DNA of 64,000 nucleotides from an uncultured Anaerofilum sp. (GTDB taxonomy: Bacteria; Bacillota; Clostridia; Oscillospirales; Ruminococcaceae): positions 1-64,000 of the forward strand of contig CALWZC010000009.1 of assembly GCA_944385935.1 (NCBI GenBank), read 5' to 3'. Shown here one piece after another: positions 63,209 through 64,000 of this stretch; the first letter of the stretch is position 1, and every line of letters starts with the position of its first letter. Below the pieces are notes generated by a model. It was not told the origin of the DNA and searched no databases. It worked only from the letters and a program-made list of their open reading frames with translations. The position numbers and the translations under genes were made by a program.

Positions 63209-64000
63209 ATGCAGCAAACAAAGGAAGGTTCCTTGCTGGACACATCCCTATTTCGGATGACATGGCCCATCTTTGTGGAATTGATACTACAAATGTTGGT
63301 GGGAAACATTGACCAGATTATGTTGAGCCATTACAACCAAACAGCAGTGGCAGCAGTGGGCAATGCCAATCAGATTATGACCATTCTGATTTTGACCTTC
63401 AATGTAACCAGTTTGGCGTCCACAATTTTAATCAGTCAGTACCTTGGTGCAAGAGACCCTAAAAATGTAAGCCGTATTTATACACTATCTGTATTGGTAA
63501 ATGGAATTGTAAGCCTTGTGTTGGCAGCAGGATTATTTTTGTTTGCCGGGCCTATCTTGTCTTTGATGCAAGCTCCTGTAGAGGTTCGACCTGAGGCAAT
63601 GAGCTACCTGCGCATTACTGCCCTTAGCTTGCCTTTTCAAGCATTGATGCTTACCTTTAGCGCATTTCTACGGGCACATGCCCAAATGCTAGTGATTATG
63701 TTGTCCACCGGCTTGATTAATCTAATCAATATTGTGGGGAATACCGCCTTCATCTATGGAATTGGGCCGCTGCCCCAGATGGGTGCTGCTGGTGCCGCAG
63801 TTTCTACCACATTGTGCCGTCTTGTGGGAATGTTGATGCTTTTAGGGGCTTTTTACCGTTCGGTAGAGGGGGAAAAAATCCGAGTGGCATTGTTGCGCCC
63901 CTTCCCTACAGACCTACTAAAACGGCTGTTGGGAATTGGTTTGCCCTCTGGTGGGGAAGGTCTTAGCTATAATCTCTCTCAGGCAACCAGTTTGGTGTTT
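63209..64000 (+). CDS. MATE family efflux transporter, partial (runs off the window)
   Basis: The first 264 residues of a MATE exporter are present: LFRMTWPIFVELILQMLVGNIDQIML is the typical helix 1, followed by further helices and the internal GAAGAAVSTTLCR motif. MATE proteins export drugs or metabolites by Na+ or H+ exchange. ATG 63209 is 8 bases after GAGGAGG. A TATAAT box near 63172, with a weak -35, may drive it. The gene continues beyond base 64000. Confidence 0.93.
   Translation, partial: MQQTKEGSLLDTSLFRMTWPIFVELILQMLVGNIDQIMLSHYNQTAVAAVGNANQIMTILILTFNVTSLASTILISQYLGARDPKNVSRIYTLSVLVNGIVSLVLAAGLFLFAGPILSLMQAPVEVRPEAMSYLRITALSLPFQALMLTFSAFLRAHAQMLVIMLSTGLINLINIVGNTAFIYGIGPLPQMGAAGAAVSTTLCRLVGMLMLLGAFYRSVEGEKIRVALLRPFPTDLLKRLLGIGLPSGGEGLSYNLSQATSLVF

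Noticed and set aside
1-64000. CRISPR arrays, anti-phage islands, complete insertion sequences or rRNA genes
   Set aside because: No regularly spaced repeats, transposase genes, defence-gene signatures or rRNA sequence were seen anywhere in the window.

Overview
The window looks like chromosomal DNA of an anaerobic, low-to-mid GC Gram-positive bacterium, most likely a Clostridia member of the Oscillospirales (Ruminococcaceae) type. Reasons: strong AGGAGG-type ribosome binding sites with frequent GTG and TTG starts, zinc-type S14, RqcH, a SigH-like sigma factor, T-box and ZTP RNA switches, ECF-type vitamin uptake, pyruvate formate-lyase and a PyrK-dependent dihydroorotate dehydrogenase. The species cannot be fixed from sequence alone.

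Layout. 0-5.7 kb: a broken beta-helix (polysaccharide-lyase-like) gene fragment beside inverted-repeat-rich DNA, then a sugar ABC importer (binding lipoprotein plus two permeases, no ATPase) and a cytosolic formylglycine-type sulfatase; together they suggest uptake and desulfation of a sulfated glycan. 5.8-8.1 kb (minus): metA and a MetY-type sulfhydrylase for homocysteine synthesis. 8.3-20.5 kb: an ABC-F protein with a degenerate second ATP site, a small orphan protein, an amidohydrolase, LrgAB, a lipase, tRNA-Leu(CAA), a SigH-like sigma factor, a tRNA-like relic, a zinc-ribbon protein, a DUF1858 protein, a TrmK-like/Nif3-like pair, RqcH and a GT-C-like membrane protein. 20.5-36.4 kb: the complete S10-spc-alpha ribosomal superoperon, with a structured leader of about 320 nt.

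36.5-41.5 kb: a two-gene operon of unknown function, nagB, bioY, an AraC regulator and a MsmX/UgpC-type sugar ATPase that probably energises the importer at the left end. 41.5-44.8 kb: a ZTP riboswitch controlling pflB-pflA. 44.8-47.7 kb: coaX and a PanT-like ECF component, divergent from coaBC (a pantothenate-to-CoA cluster). 47.7-57.9 kb: a complete de novo UMP operon, pyrB-pyrC-pyrF-pyrK-pyrD-pyrE-carA-carB. 58.2-64 kb: HU, a parvulin-type lipoprotein, a tryptophan T-box with a TrpXYZ-type importer, and a MATE exporter cut by the window end.

The most interesting points are in the pyrimidine operon. Its leader carries a 28-codon leader peptide, a pause-type hairpin, a U-rich tract and an intrinsic terminator whose left arm overlaps the peptide's stop codon. 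This is the layout of enterobacterial pyrL-type UTP-sensing attenuation, where a PyrR RNA element would be expected. The first enzyme, PyrB, also carries a C-terminal four-cysteine zinc module like that of the regulatory chain PyrI, without PyrI's nucleotide-binding domain. Other points worth a look are the tRNA-like element with a 3-nt anticodon loop, the ABC-F protein with both key residues of its second ATP site changed to Gln, and the unknown pair at 36.5-37.8 kb. No CRISPR array, complete insertion sequence, prophage or rRNA gene was seen.
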